NCBI GenBank assembly: GCA_905221605.1
Contig: CAJNDS010002315.1
Span: 270,817-334,816 of the forward strand
Source of the DNA: Symbiodinium natans
Lineage: Eukaryota; Sar; Dinophyceae; Suessiales; Symbiodiniaceae
Length of the DNA: 64,000 nt
Direction of reading: 5' to 3'
Below the pieces are notes generated by a model. It saw nothing but the letters and a program-made list of their open reading frames with translations, was not told where the DNA came from and searched no databases. How positions within the stretch are numbered: the first letter of the stretch is position 1; every line of letters begins with the position of its first letter. Made by a program: the position numbers and the translations under genes. Of the stretch, positions 1 through 49,500 are shown one piece after another.

Positions 1-67
1 AAAACGCCCCAAACAAATGCAGGCCCTAAACCCTAAACCCGAAACCCTAAACCCTAAACCTCCCGAG

Positions 68-36117
<36,050 letters not shown>

Positions 36118-36400
36118 AATCTCACAGCGCAGAGCGGCAAGAAAGAACTGGGAGGTTTTGGCCCAAGGGCGGCTTGCAGCATGACGGTTTAGGGATTTAG
36201 GGGTTCAGGGGCTCAGGGGTTTTGGGGTTTTGGGGTTTAGGGTTTAGGGGTGTAGGGTAGTCTAAGGGTTTCGGGGTTGACGCTTCCCCAAATCACTCAG
36301 CGAGCTGTTGCTACATAACCCTAAACTCCAAACCCTAAATAGGCTCGAGAGCTTGACCTCTTAGTCAGTCCGTTGAAAGTGGTTTGTTCATGTAGGGGGG

Positions 36401-36500
36401 NNNNNNNNNNNNNNNNNNNNNNNNNNNNNNNNNNNNNNNNNNNNNNNNNNNNNNNNNNNNNNNNNNNNNNNNNNNNNNNNNNNNNNNNNNNNNNNNNNNN
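36401..36500. other. assembly gap, 100 N
   Basis: Exactly 100 N between a G run and a TG microsatellite; the true length is unknown. Confidence 0.99.
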
Positions 36501-36540
36501 TGTGTGTGTGTGTGTTTTTGTGTGTGTGTGTGTGTGTGTG

Positions 36541-36582
<42 letters not shown>

Positions 36583-36630
36583 TGTGTGTGTGTGTGTGTT
36601 TTTGTGTGTGTGTGTGGGGGGTGTGTGTTA
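36501..36630 (+). repeat. TG microsatellite
   Basis: (TG)n interrupted by TTTT, next to the N gap; probably continues into it. Confidence 0.95.
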
Positions 36631-37474
36631 GGTGGGGTTTTAGATGAAGCTCGCGGGCTTCAGGCTTGAATGGTATTAGGGTTTTTTGCCTTATGGTAAG
36701 AAGATAGAGGTTAACATGGAGTACAGGCCCCTTCGAAGAATGAAGAATAATGGGGCTTTTATGAACCTGTATGAACCTGTAGACTGTATAAGTTGAATAC
36801 TTCAAAGGCCCAAAATAAAGATTACCTGGGGCTTCTGGACAAGGAAAGGAGTGATCGGAAGCACTTAGTTATATCCTAATGCTATTGTATTCGGTGTTTC
36901 GCTCATAGTGAGGCCAAGGGGGCTTCAAGGTTTTGTGTTTAGGGCTTCGGGGTGTCGAATTCTTGCCAGGAACACCGTACGCCCGAAAGCCTCTGAACCC
37001 TAAACCCTGAATGTACGCCCTAAGCCCTCAGCCCACACTCGGCACTGCAGGACCAAACTACCGAAACCCTGAACCACATCTTGAAGACTTTTATATCAGA
37101 ATTGGCTTCATTGCTTAGGATGTTAAAAATGCATCTTCTTTCAAGCTGCTGGCTTTCTCTGCTGCACGTTCATAACAGGCATCTGAAGGCTACACCCTCG
37201 AAGATGAGAGGTTTGAAATGTGAATCTCAAGCAACACCACCTAGTCCAAAACCCTAAACCCTAAGCCCCAAACCCTAAAAACCGGCCGAAAAGCCCTACA
37301 AACCCTTGCAAAAGCTCTAAGGCCAGCTGCAACTGAGACACATGCTCTTTTTGCAAAGCCTGCGCACCCCAAGTCCGAGTCGAAGCCCGTCTCAAAACGC
37401 GGGCCCCTTAGGGTTTAGGCTTGAGGGTTTGGGGTTTTCGGTTTTCTTGAGTGGTTACGTTCTAGGGTTTGGCC

Positions 37475-37546
37475 ATGGTCGCTGGGTACTCCAACGGCGT
37501 GGCCAATGCCACCAGCAATGGCCAGAGGATTGTCGACATGAGATCG
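37475..37546 (+). CDS. GLY1: threonine aldolase exon 1
   Basis: Starts [17 protein letters not shown] and ends RIVDMRS, the family VD-x-RSDT start. In-frame TAG at 37463-37465. Donor gagtcc (GA). The AG at 37464-37465 could take a spliced leader (inference). Confidence 0.82.
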
Positions 37547-40500
37547 GAGTCCCGACGTCAACAGGTTTTGGAGGAGGGTTTAGGGGTTTTGGGTTTAGGT
37601 TAGGGTTTGGGGTTTATGGGTCAGGACTTAGGGTTTAGGTTTTCAGGGCTCAGGAGGGTTTAGAGGAGATCTGAGTTTGAGGAGGGCGGGTGGGGTTGGG
37701 GTTTAGGGCAACCAATCCATGAAACCTGTACCTCAGCGTCAGATTGCGGGAAAGTGGCGACTCGCCCTTGTTCCGGTTCATTAAGGCTTAGTTGGGTAAT
37801 GTAGGCCCTTACACCGCCTCCCTTACCCCCACGGCGTCTGGACACCCTGAACTCTACACGCTCTAAACACTAAACCCAAGAATCTGCTTCACCTCCACCC
37901 TAAACCCTAAACCCTAAACCCTAAACCCTAAACCCTAAACCCTAAACCCTAAACCCTAAACCCTAAAATCTGCTTTCGGGCCAATGAGGCTCCAGAAGCT
38001 TTCATGGCGATGGGCTGACCTCCCTAGGCCCAGAGTAGCCAAAGTTTCCCAGAGCCTGCCAACCTGGAGCCCTGAACTGCCCTGACCTCATGGTTTAGGG
38101 TTTAGGGTTTAGGGTTTAGGGTTTAGGGTTTAGGGTTTAGGGTTTAGGGTTTGGGGTTTGGGGTTTGGGGTTTAGGGTTTAGGGTTTAGGGTGGTTTTGG
38201 GTTTGGGGTTTAGGCTTCGGGCTTGGGGTTTCGGGAATTTAGGGTTGAGGCTCTGAGAATCCCAAAGCCGCGAACCCAATTTCTCCCAAGCCCTAGAAAG
38301 CCTGAAGTGCTGCCACCATACAGTAGCACCCTAAACCCAACATATGAAAGCCCCAAAAATCCTCAAAGGTTTACTGGTCAGGGCTTGGGGTTTAGTGTTT
38401 CGTGTTTGCGGCTTAGAAGGAATTGGGAATGTTCAAACCCACAAATCCTCTAACCCTAAGCCCTAAGCCTTAAACCCTACAAAGCCCCTGGGTCGCGCAA
38501 CCAAGGACACGGTGACCCAGCCGACGCCGGGCATGCGTGAGGCGATGGCAAATGCAGAGGCAACGTTTTGGGGGCTCCTGAACTCCCCAAGGCTCAATCC
38601 TAAAAAGGGGATTGGGACTTTGTGGCTTTTGTGTTTAGGGTTTGGGGCTTAGGGCTTTCGGGGTTTAGGGCTTTTGGGTTTCAGGGGTTTAGGGAATGAG
38701 GGGTTTTGGGTTTTGGGTCTGGGGGTTTAGGGCCTTTAGGGAGCTGTCATGGTCATTGGAATCCGAAGCACGGCCTTGAGAGAAAACGACCCACCTCAGG
38801 TTCAGGGTTTAGGGCTTATAGGGCTCAGGGCTTCGGGTTTACAGGGTTTATAGGGTTTAGGGTTTATAGGGTTTAGGGTTTAGGGTTTAGGGTTTAGGGT
38901 TTAGGGTTTAGGGTTTAGGGTTTAGGGTTTAGGGTTTAGGGTTTAGGGTTTAGGGTTTAGGGTTTAGGGTTGCTGGTTAGGGCGGGTGGGTGGCTCCCCA
39001 GCATGGGGGCTTGACCCACTGCCACTCTGTGGGTTGGTCGCATATCTGTAGGGGCACCAGCAGGTTGGCGATGACGTGTTTGGTGACGACCCCACAGTGC
39101 AGCTGCTCGAGAGACGGGTGGCTGAGCTCCTGGGCATCAGGGCCGCCTTGGTGTGATTTTTTTTTGTCAAAGTTGGGCTCAGGGTTTCTGGGTTTGGGGT
39201 TGAGGGGTTGGGGTTGCAGGGTTTAGGGGGCAACCCTAAACTCCTGCTTGCTCTCCTTCCTCGCTCCTGCAAGGGGTTCTTCAAAGTATTGGCTTGAGCC
39301 CTAGAAGACATACATCCCGTTCAGGGCTCGTCGCTTGAGCGACGCTCAACATGTCAAACGTTCTTCTGACTCAGGGTTTAGGGTTTTAGGGGTTTTAGGG
39401 GTTTTAGGGTTTTAGGGTTTAGGCTTTGGCTCAGACTGAGCTCTTCAAACGCTCTTCTGACTCAGGTTTTAGTTTTTGTTGCTAAGGCTTTAGGGTTTAG
39501 GCTTTGGCTCAGACTGAGCTAGCGGAATCTTGAGTGTGTGGTGGTTGAGTTGGGAGGGTCTCGGGTTCAGGGTTCAGGTTTTGCGGGTATAGGACCCGAA
39601 ACCTAAACCCTAAACCCTTAGGCTTTAGCCGCTATATCAGGCTTGAGAGGACTTGAGTGGCTTTACGGCTTGCGGCCTTGGGGCCCACCATTATTCCTTA
39701 TTACCGTTATTCCCACTAGTACATTTTGTTTATTCTTGCCGATTGCGATGATTACGATTTTTTGTTTTCGTTACTGCTAGTACTAGAACGGCTACTGCTA
39801 CTGCTATTGCCTTGTATGACTATCAGTACTGTTATGACTAGTCTGACTATCATACTGTTGTTACTTGCTATTCTTAAACTTACTACGACGACTATCCTGA
39901 CTACTACCAGGTAAGGAAGCAGGCCTCTTCGTGACCTCCGGGACGCAGGGAAACCTCCTGGCAGCCCCTCGGATTGCCCCTTCTTTAATAGGGAGATACC
40001 CTAAGATCCCCCTGAAGAAACCTTTATAAAGCGTTTCAGGGTTTAGGGTATCTAGGGTTTGGGAAGAATCCTTTAAGGCGTTTTAAGATTTGGGGTTTAG
40101 GGTGTGGGAACCGAGTACCCTCGTATTCTCCCCTGGTACCTCTGAACCCGAGTCTCCGCCCTAAACCCTATACCCTCAACCCTCAAAACCCTAAAGAGAC
40201 CTCAAAGGACTCTACTTGGAGGATCGCGGGATGATGTAGGAAGAGCTTTGAACACCTTAAAGGGGACCCTAATCGCGGCTATCCTGCGGAACAATCCCAC
40301 CTAACGACTACTTATGAAGTCCTTTGATCCTCGGGAGTAGTAATCTAGTACTCGAACCATAAACCTAAACGAGCGTAGGCGAGGAGTCATAAAAATTTGC
40401 GATTTCCTTACTATATTCTTAAGACGTTATATATATATATATATATACATATATGTGTACATGTATTCGTATGTTATTAGTCCTCTATCTGTACATTAAA

Positions 40501-43500
40501 ACACTAGTATATCATTATGTTACTATATTCGGGGTGTTCTAGGGCTCAAGCTTTTTTTCCCAGCAACAGGTCGGCACCCACTGCTCTGGCCGTGGGGAGG
40601 AGGTTCTGTGTGGCAAGGACTGCGCAGGGTGTTGGGGGTGTTGGGGGCTTAGTTTTTAGGCTTAGGGTTTAGGGGTTTAGGGTTTTAGGTTCAGGGTCCG
40701 CGGGTCCAGGGTTGACGAAACCAAACAGCCCCAGGTCCAAGCTCTAAACCAAAACCCCGAAGCCCAAACCCCCCCCCCCCAAACCTCCCAACCCAAACCC
40801 CACCGAGGTTCAGCTGTGAGGGGCTTGCGCACGACGACCTGCTAGCCTCCCTTGAAAGCCTCTGTGGGCCTATGTAGGCCTTCAGAAGCCCTTATACACA
40901 CCTTCGCAAGCCTGGAGGCCCACGACCGAACCCTAAGCCCCTAAGCCCCTGAACTCTGAACCCCAAACCCTAAGCCCTAAACCCTCCGCAGCCAACAGCC
41001 CGTAAAAACAAGGACTCACACATCTTCTTCTACGAGCAGGGCGGGGCTTCGAGTGGCCCGGATGACTTCGGAACATTGAGTTTTTTTCCTTATTGGGTTG
41101 AAGAGGAGCACATTTTTTTGAACATGTTTTGGAGGGTTTCAAGTTTAAAGGGGCAACCGTGAAGGTTGAGGGTTGATGGTCGAGGGTTTAGTGCTTTGGG
41201 CTTAGGAATCCGAGTTAAGCTCCAGGGTTCAGGGCAAATGCAGAGGCCTTAATCAGAATAGGTTATTATTATTATTATATCTTTTTTTTTTGGGGGGGGG
41301 GGGGGGTACTTAAAGTATAATTCATACAGGGACCATGAGGGAATACCATGAGTAACCATTCCGACCACTATAGTAGTTGATGCTACTTGGGGCTGAGGTT
41401 TTGGAGCTGATAAGGTTCAGGTTTTCGGGTTTATGGACAGGGTATGAAGACATGCCCGCCCTAAGACCGTCCCGACACAAGTCACAGCGAGCCAAGACTA
41501 TACTCCCTGAGCCTTAAGCTTACATCACAAGATTTGCCCGGGGTGGGGGGTGGGGGCGATCTAAGGGTAGTTACATGGGCCCTTAATATCATATTGAGGG
41601 ACCAAAGGGAACACCCAACAAACATTCAATTCAGGGAATCAAGTTTGCAAGGTGTCGCGTGCCGGCGGCACTCTTATCGATTGGGCTTTCTCATCGAAGG
41701 TTAAGTTTGGAGCCGAACCCGAAGGCCCTAAAATCCTAAAACCCAAAAACCCAAAAACCCTGAACTCAACTAGGTAGGGTCTTGGGACATTTCGTACTTT
41801 TCCTTCTTCGGCTGAAGAGGCTCATGTTCAGGGATATTTTGCGAAAAGGTATTAAAGGCCATCCCTTTCAAGCTCCAGTTTTCCATTGGGGGCACTGAAG
41901 GCTGGAGGGCTTGTCGCATCCGAAACTGGCTGCGTTCAAAGGCCTCATGGGTGTGGTGCTGAACACCTTCCCGAACATGCCGGACGGCACGCTGGACCTG
42001 GAGGACGCTCAAACCCTAAACCCTATTCTAGGATGCCCTGTAGGCCCAGTAGTGCCCTTACTCCCTTTTAGGGGGGGTTGAGGTTCCCTTATAAGCCCCT
42101 TTCAGCACAAAAAAGGGAGCCCTTTTTCATCCTAGGTTACTGGGCAACCTAGAATTAGCATTTAGGGCTTAGAGACCCTACTCATAGGACTCTACCTCGA
42201 ACCTGTAAGGGCCCTTGGGTTGGGATACCTTTTTGAAAGATCCTCTAGCCCCCCTGGTTCTTAGTAGGGAATGAGGGAATGAGGGCCCTACATCTCCCCT
42301 TTAAGGGAACCCTAAAGCCTAAACCCTAAACCCCTGGCAACTAGCACCTTCCAGCTGCAAAAGGAGGTGGCGAAGTACATCAGGCCAAGCAACGAACATT
42401 TTTCGATGGAATCTCGTCCGCGCAGGGCAGAACAGTTGCCCCCTAGAGGTGCGGGGTTTTAAGGGGTTTTAGGGGTCTAGTGGTTTTATGGGTTTAAGGG
42501 GTTTTAGGGGTTTTAGGGGTCTTAGGAGCTTTAGAGATTTTAGGGTTTTAGGGGTTTTAGGGGTTTTTGGGTTCGGTGGTTTGGAGGTTTAGGGCGTTTA
42601 GGGGCTTTTAGGGGTTCCAGGGACTTGGGGGTTTTAGGGCTTAGGGGTTTTAGGGTTTTAGGGGTTTTAGGGTTTTAGGGGTTTAGGGGTTCAAATCCGC
42701 ATGGGGTTGAGTTGCTTGTGGGTGCTTTCACGGGCTTTCATCTCAGCTCGTTTTGTTGAACAGGTGCGAAAGTGAAACTCTTGACTGTAACCCCTGACTT
42801 TGGAACAAGCCCATTGCATCGTTGTTCTCTGGCTGCTCAAAGTAGTTTTTTTCAAAAAACTTACTTAGGATCTCCACGCGCCTGGTCCCCGAAGAAGCAG
42901 TAGCGCTTAACCTCAGAACCCTGAGCCCTGAAGCAACACAAACTCGAAGTCTTGAACCCGAAGCCATTTGCCCACTCAGCTCTGACACGCGAAGCTGCAA
43001 ACCCGAACCCCGAAACCCCAAACTCTAAACCCTAAACCCTAGACCCTTGACCCTAGACCCTAAACCCCAACCCTACTTCGCAAGATCCAAACCCCACAGG
43101 CCTAAGAATAAAACCCCAAACTCTGAAGCTGGCGAAGTACTTTTCAGTCCCAGGTATATACGTTGAGGGCTTAGGTTTAAGGGATTGGAGGTTTGGGGGG
43201 GTCTACAGGAAGGCTCAGCAAGGTCGAGGGTTTAGGGCCACGTAAGGTTTAGGGGTCTTGAGATTTTTTTGGATTGTGGGGGCGGCGGGGGGGGGGGAAG
43301 TGTAGGGCATCAGTTTAATCGTGATGAGTTCTTGATTTCGGCGTTTGTGCTGTCTGGGTGTTTAGGGGAGGTAGCTCCCCTCCGAGCACCTGGAGGGAGT
43401 TGTTACTGGGAGAAGTTGCAAGGACGATGAGATCAAAAACAGTTGCGCGCCCAGTATGGGCTTCGGCGGCTGTTGGCTGCACGCCCTAAGACAAGAAGCC

Positions 43501-46500
43501 CCGACAAAAATCAATCCGAACACCCAAACCGCTAAGCTCACTAAAAGGTCGATACCGAAGCGCTAGACCTCCCAAGGTACAAAAACTCTAAACCCACGTC
43601 GCCAAAACCCCTACACCCTAAACCCCTAAACCCCTAAACCATAAAACCTTAAAACCCTAAACCCAATCGTCGCCTTCGGAGATCGTTGCAGCCACCGAGG
43701 CCAAACTGCTGGCTCTGGAGAACACGCAGAGCCTGTGCTGAGGGCCCTAGGAGGGTTTAAGGTCTAGGGTTTAGGGTTTAGGGTCTGGGGTTTAGGGTTT
43801 AGGGTTTGGGCTTAGGGTCTAGGGTGTAGGGTTTAGAGGGCCTGAGATGAATTTGGCTTGTAGAGTTTAGAGGTTCGGGTTTAGAATTAGGGTTTAGAGA
43901 TTGGGGCTTGGGGCTTAGGATGGGATGTAGGTCGTGGCCAAACGGCCTCGTTTAGTCCTTCAGGGCTTGTGATGGTTTAGGGCCGAAGGCTTACAGCTGG
44001 GTTCTGATTCGCACTTAAGACTTAGGGGTTTTTGCAGCGCAGAAATCTGCAGGGTTCTGCGCTTGGGTTCAAAACCCTAAACCCCACACCCCAGGTGCCT
44101 CGCAGGCTCGTGGGGTTTAGGGTTGTGGAGTTTAGGGTTTAGGGTTTAGGGTTAGGGCTTCAGGGGTTATAGTGCTTGGGGTTTAGGGGTTTGGGGTTTC
44201 GGGTCTGTCCTTTTCCTCCAGAAGCTCATGAGGCAGTCGGGTGGTAGGTTATTCTGGAACGCTGGGACCCGCTTCCAAGCGATCTGCAAGCCTGTTGCCT
44301 AATGCCCAGTTCCTTATTTAGCGTACTTAACTTCCTCTTTGTAGCATCCTAACCCTCCCTGGGGTAGGGTGCACCTTTTATCCCTACGCTCCTAACGCAC
44401 CCCAAGCCCGAAGCCCCAAAGCGGGTCTCAGGGCTTAGGGTTTAGAGTGTAAGGTTTATAAAGCTCGGAAACACAGTCAAGGAACAAGCTTGGCGGCGTA
44501 GTCTTGCCGGCCACTTGTCCCTGATCCTGCGAGCTTTCGGGTTTGAAAAGTGTCGAATCTTCATCCGTGGCTCGGAACTTTGAAAACGAAACCCCTAAGG
44601 TTGCACCCTTAGGTTTGGCGACACTATTTAAATGATCCTCTAAGGGAATATGGTTCGGAGTTTGTGGGCAAACTCTTCGGGATACACCCTGAACACCCGG
44701 AACCCGACCCGAACCACCCTCAAAGCAGAGTTTTGGGTTTGCTGTTCACGGAGGTTTCTGGCGGGACTCCACACGAACACCGGGCTTCTCTGACTCAGGT
44801 GCTGACCTCTTCTGGTTTAGTGCGTAGTCCTTTGCCCTAAGCCTAACCCCTAAACCCTAAACCCTAACCCCTAAACCCTAAACCCTAAGCCCTAAGCCCT
44901 CTCTCTCTCTCGACAGCGCTGAGCAAGTCAAAGGTCTGACTACTCGTCCGCAGCCCTTTCAGCTGGGGTTAGCGTAAAACCTCTATGTGACGCCATTCCC
45001 TACGACTTTGTGCAATGGGGTGCAGGTTTCGCCAAAGATCCGTATTGCCGAAGAGTGGTGAGTGTGCTTGCGCGATATCCGACGCGGTAAGGTGCTGGTA
45101 AAGGGGGTCATTAATGTGATACGGTTTAGGGACGGGATTTGGAGATTGTCTAGCTTGGTAACGTTGGTACGCTTGTGTCATGGTGATTTCTGGCCAATGT
45201 AATCTAGGGTGCCCTACTCTGCGTCTATGTAATCTGCGATAGGCATGGGCTGATTGGAAAACGGTCTGGTGTTCTATGGTGTCGGCATGTCGCAATATGT
45301 GTCCGAGATAAGAAATTCTAGCGGAGATGATACGCTGCGAGGGGGAAAGAATAGCTGGGGCGTGTTCATAAAGGAGGCCGGCAATGTATTCGTTGGAACA
45401 TTGCTGGTCTGAAGGTGATAAGATTTTATGGTAGTACGACGATTTGAGGTTAAAAATCTGTCGTAATACTTGGTAGTGGAGCTTATTGAGCTTAGTGAGG
45501 TTAGCCTGGGAGTACATCTGTGACTCCGAGCCGTAAAGAAGAATGGCAAGCACTAGTTGGTTATGGACCAATAGTTTTCTATTAACAGAGATTGACGGGT
45601 GACGGAAGAAGTCCTTCAAGGACTTGGCCGCCTGCGATGCCTGGGCATATCGCTTGTTGGTATCCTTTGTGGCAGAAGCGTTAGTGGTTAGAACCGCACC
45701 GAGATAGTCGGCGTGATCAGTTGGCTCGATTTTTAAGGAAGGGTCCGGTTTAGGATAACGAGCCTCAACACAAAAATCGCAAGTACATGGGAGTTGGTAG
45801 TGTTTGATTAGATAAATCGGAAGTGTGGTGTTGATGGTAAGCAAATGGCATTTTTCAATATTTAAGGACATGCCTCTTCTGAAAGCGAGGGACTGTAAGG
45901 TATGTAGTAGTCGGTGAAGCGCCTGTTGAGTACGCGAGAGTAGGACAGTGTCATCTGCATATTCTATGTCGCAAAGGGGGGAGTCAGACTGAAGTACCGT
46001 AGGGAGAGGGCCAAAAGCACTTTTGTAAGTATCATACGTGTCCTGGAAAAGCACCGATAAGGTGATGATGAATAAATAAGGCGAAAGTGGGCAGCCTTGT
46101 CGTATACCTCTGGAAAATTGTTTGCGGGAGGATCGGGCGTTCGAATCTTTTACTGCAAATTGGCAACCTTGGTATATTGAGAGAATTGCTGCCGTAAATG
46201 CCGGGTGAACGCCGATTCTTAGCAAGGCATTTTCTATCGCGACATGGGTGACGGAATCGAAGGCCTGCGCCCAGTCAAGGAAAAGGGCGTAAAAAGTTTC
46301 TTGGTGACGTTCGTGAAGTTCTATGAGTCGTCTGATAATGAACAATGGGGTTGAAGTGGATCTGCCTGATCTAAAACCGAATTGAACTGTGGAGATGCGG
46401 TCGTCAATTGCCGCTTTTAAACGATAATGAATCATGGAAGCGTAGATTTTATAGACGGTGTTGATCAACGAGATGGGACGATAACTTTCAGGAAGAGTGG

Positions 46501-49500
46501 GATCTTTCTTTTTGCCCTTGAAAATCATTATTACGTCGGCGATCTTCCAGCTGTCAGGAGAAGCAGCTTCCTTGAAGGCTTTGTTGAAGTGCGCGAGTAA
46601 TGCTATATGTACTGATCGTGGGGCAAATTTCCAGAGCTCAGCTGGGACACCGTCAGGCCCTGCGGCTTTGCGGTGTTTCAAGCGCGACAATGCGCGCTGA
46701 AGGTCTTGGTCATCGAAAGGAGAAAGGTCAAGAAGGGCCGGGGGAAATAGTAAGGTACTAGGAAGGGGAGGAGTAGGGATGTGGTTCCATACGTTAGTGG
46801 ATAGATGATTCGCAAAAACCTGCGGTTTTTCTGTGGAGGTGGACATACGGCCATTGGGCTTACGTACGCCTTTTGTTTTGGGATTGTATGACTTGCGCAA
46901 GAAACGTAGAGTGGACCACTGTTTGGAGGGTGGACCGGTTGAATCTTGTAGTAGGTTGTCACAGGTGTGTTGTCGTTTTTCCTTTCTGGCTCGACGCTTA
47001 ATAATTTTTCGCAGCCTTTTTAGTGTTTCATGCTCCGAAGGGGGGGTTGAGTGAACAATGTCTATGAGACGTTTGGTCTTGTTAGAGAGATAGGAACGCT
47101 TGTACTGCGTTGGTAGAGTTGGGGGGGGGGCGGCGGCAATTGCCGCACGTTGTAAGGCTCCTGCCTGCTCGGCTAAAGTGAGGTCCAGGAAAGCGGCAGG
47201 AGCCGGCGCTGTGGCGTTTTCCACTACTAGTGGTCGAACGGGCGGGGCGTGTCTGCCCCTTTGTGCATCAGTAGAAACTCCTCTTTTAGCAAGGGAGTCA
47301 GCACGGTCATTGCCTTGTTGACCGGAGTGGCCCTTTATTTTCAAAATTGATATGGGCATATGGGGGAGTAAGAGATCGAGAGTTTTATGAATGAGTGATA
47401 GTAGATACGTATGTTCTGTGGTGGTGGATAAACCATGTATGAGGTCAAGAGCGAATTGGGAATCTGTGAAAATGTTGAGTGACGAGATGGAGTGAGAAGT
47501 TCGGTGCCGAAGAACATAATCCAATGCTTCGAGAATTGCTTGTAGTTCACCTGAGTTGTTGGAACCGACGGGTGCTTGGGGAAGGTTGAGGCCTACTGGC
47601 CCATACGAGTCCAGATGGGCGCGTGCGTCCTGAAAAGTGAACGCCCAACCTGCCGGGTTTCCTACAGCTACGTGGTATTGGTCTGGGCAAGAGCCATCTG
47701 TATACACGTCCGTGGCTCCCGGGATCTGATCGTGTTGGAGCATGGACTGCGTTCCTAATATGGGGGCGAGCGCCCTCAAGAAACTCGCGCGAAACTCGCG
47801 CTTGTCCTCTGTCGTGGCTGGGGGCTGAATTTTTGGAGCGGGAGGGTCTGCAGGCTTGGCAAATGCATCGAAAGTGATTTTAACATAAAGTGGGTAGTGT
47901 CGATGGAACCAGGGAAGATTCCATTTAACTTGCGAAGAAATGGCAGGTAGATTGTGTAAATGGTGTCTGTGAGTCAGGATATGGTCTATGCATGAGAAAT
48001 TAAGCGGGGTTGGTGTGAGTGGATCAGCGGAGGGTTCAGAGGCTATTTCGCGGTAAGTAATTCGTTTAGAGGCTGGGCGAGTATGGAATGAAGACGCGAG
48101 TAAAAATTCATTGTTGGCAAGGAATTCCGTAAGCATCTCGAAGTTGGACTGAAAAGTAGAGTCTGGGGAGCCTGGCGATGGAAAGGTCACTGGTCCAATG
48201 AAGTCCTGGGGGTCAAGAAGATCACACTCGTGAACACGGGCATTAAAATCGCCCAGGTATATTATGAGCGCAGGCTTAGGAAGGAGATCGTGGAGGTCCT
48301 GTAAGGAGGACCAAAAAGCCTCCTTGCGAGCAGCGTCTTGGGCAACGTCAGAGAGTTGACTTGGCGCGTAAACCGACACTAGGTGGGTCTGGAGAGGTTG
48401 AGTTCTTAGAGTGAGGACTGCCAAACGGCCTGAGTAGGGGAGAAAATCAGAGATGAGTGGGACACTGGTGGGAGCGACGTAAAAGCCGACCCCGGCCATG
48501 TGCTCTTGCGGGGTTCCAGAAAGCAGAAGGCGGCCACCCTTGGGCCTTAGCTCATCCGAGGATTGCGACTTTGTTTCTTGGAGCGCTATTATATCAACGG
48601 AATGGTGCCTAGCGAACATAGCTAACGATTCGTGCTTGGCATGTCCTATGAGGGTTTCTATGTTGAAGGTGATGACATGTAGCTGGTTTTTCTCTGGTCT
48701 GAGCGGGAGTGTCCGCTGGGGAAGGTCGAGGCAAGAGCGCTGAACATATCTCTTGAACAGATCGGCTCTGGAGCCCGAGGTGGGAGAGAGGGAATTGCGC
48801 GGAAAGGCGCGTTGAATTTGCAAAGGGCTATTCGTTACCCTTTTCAGGGGGAGCCGGGGGTGGACTAGGGTAAATTTTCCATCCCCCAGCACGTCTTGGA
48901 TCCATTTACGGTAGTCGCGTCTAGATTGCGCGCGGTTAAGCTGATATTGAGATTGCCGGCGAAGCATAGCGTTAGTGGAACGTAGCTGTTGGTGTGTTCT
49001 TCCCCCTGACGCACAGCGAGATTCGTGGCCACTAGCCTGAGTTATCTGTTGTCTGTTGTACGCGCCGTGGAGCGCGAAGAGGTTGCGCAAACAATTCTTG
49101 GGCTGACCGTGGCCCCCCGGCGTGCCGCTGGCGGCTCTCGCAGCACAGAGATGCGTGTATAGATTGCGGGCTTTTGTGCCATAAAGTACCTGGTATTGGC
49201 GACGTCCTCTTCTACAAAACCACAGCGACAAATGTGCCTGACAATAAACGAATTTATGGATCATCATCCCGTTTTTGAGAGTAATAGGCCAGGAATGAAA
49301 ATATGATGGCATATACTCAAACGACCTGTCTATGAGTGAGCAATTACAAATCCCACACCAAGTATTGCCGTTTACGGCGTGCTGGAGTCGATTCCTTTGT
49401 TTTCTCGAAAGGGCGAAAGCGTGCCCTGCTTTGGACGTGTAGAGAGCGAGCCCCTCCGGAAAATGGTTCTGGGTGTTTCGGCAAACTAGTAGGGTATCGC

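Larger units (their letters stand above)
36118..37474. other. intergenic region between AFG2 and threonine aldolase
   Basis: About 1.36 kb. Holds scattered TTTAGGG units, a 100-base N gap, TG repeats, and an unremarkable 36640-37330 stretch with no convincing frame. No promoter or polyadenylation motif was recognised. Same-strand neighbours fit unidirectional dinoflagellate gene arrays. Confidence 0.6.
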
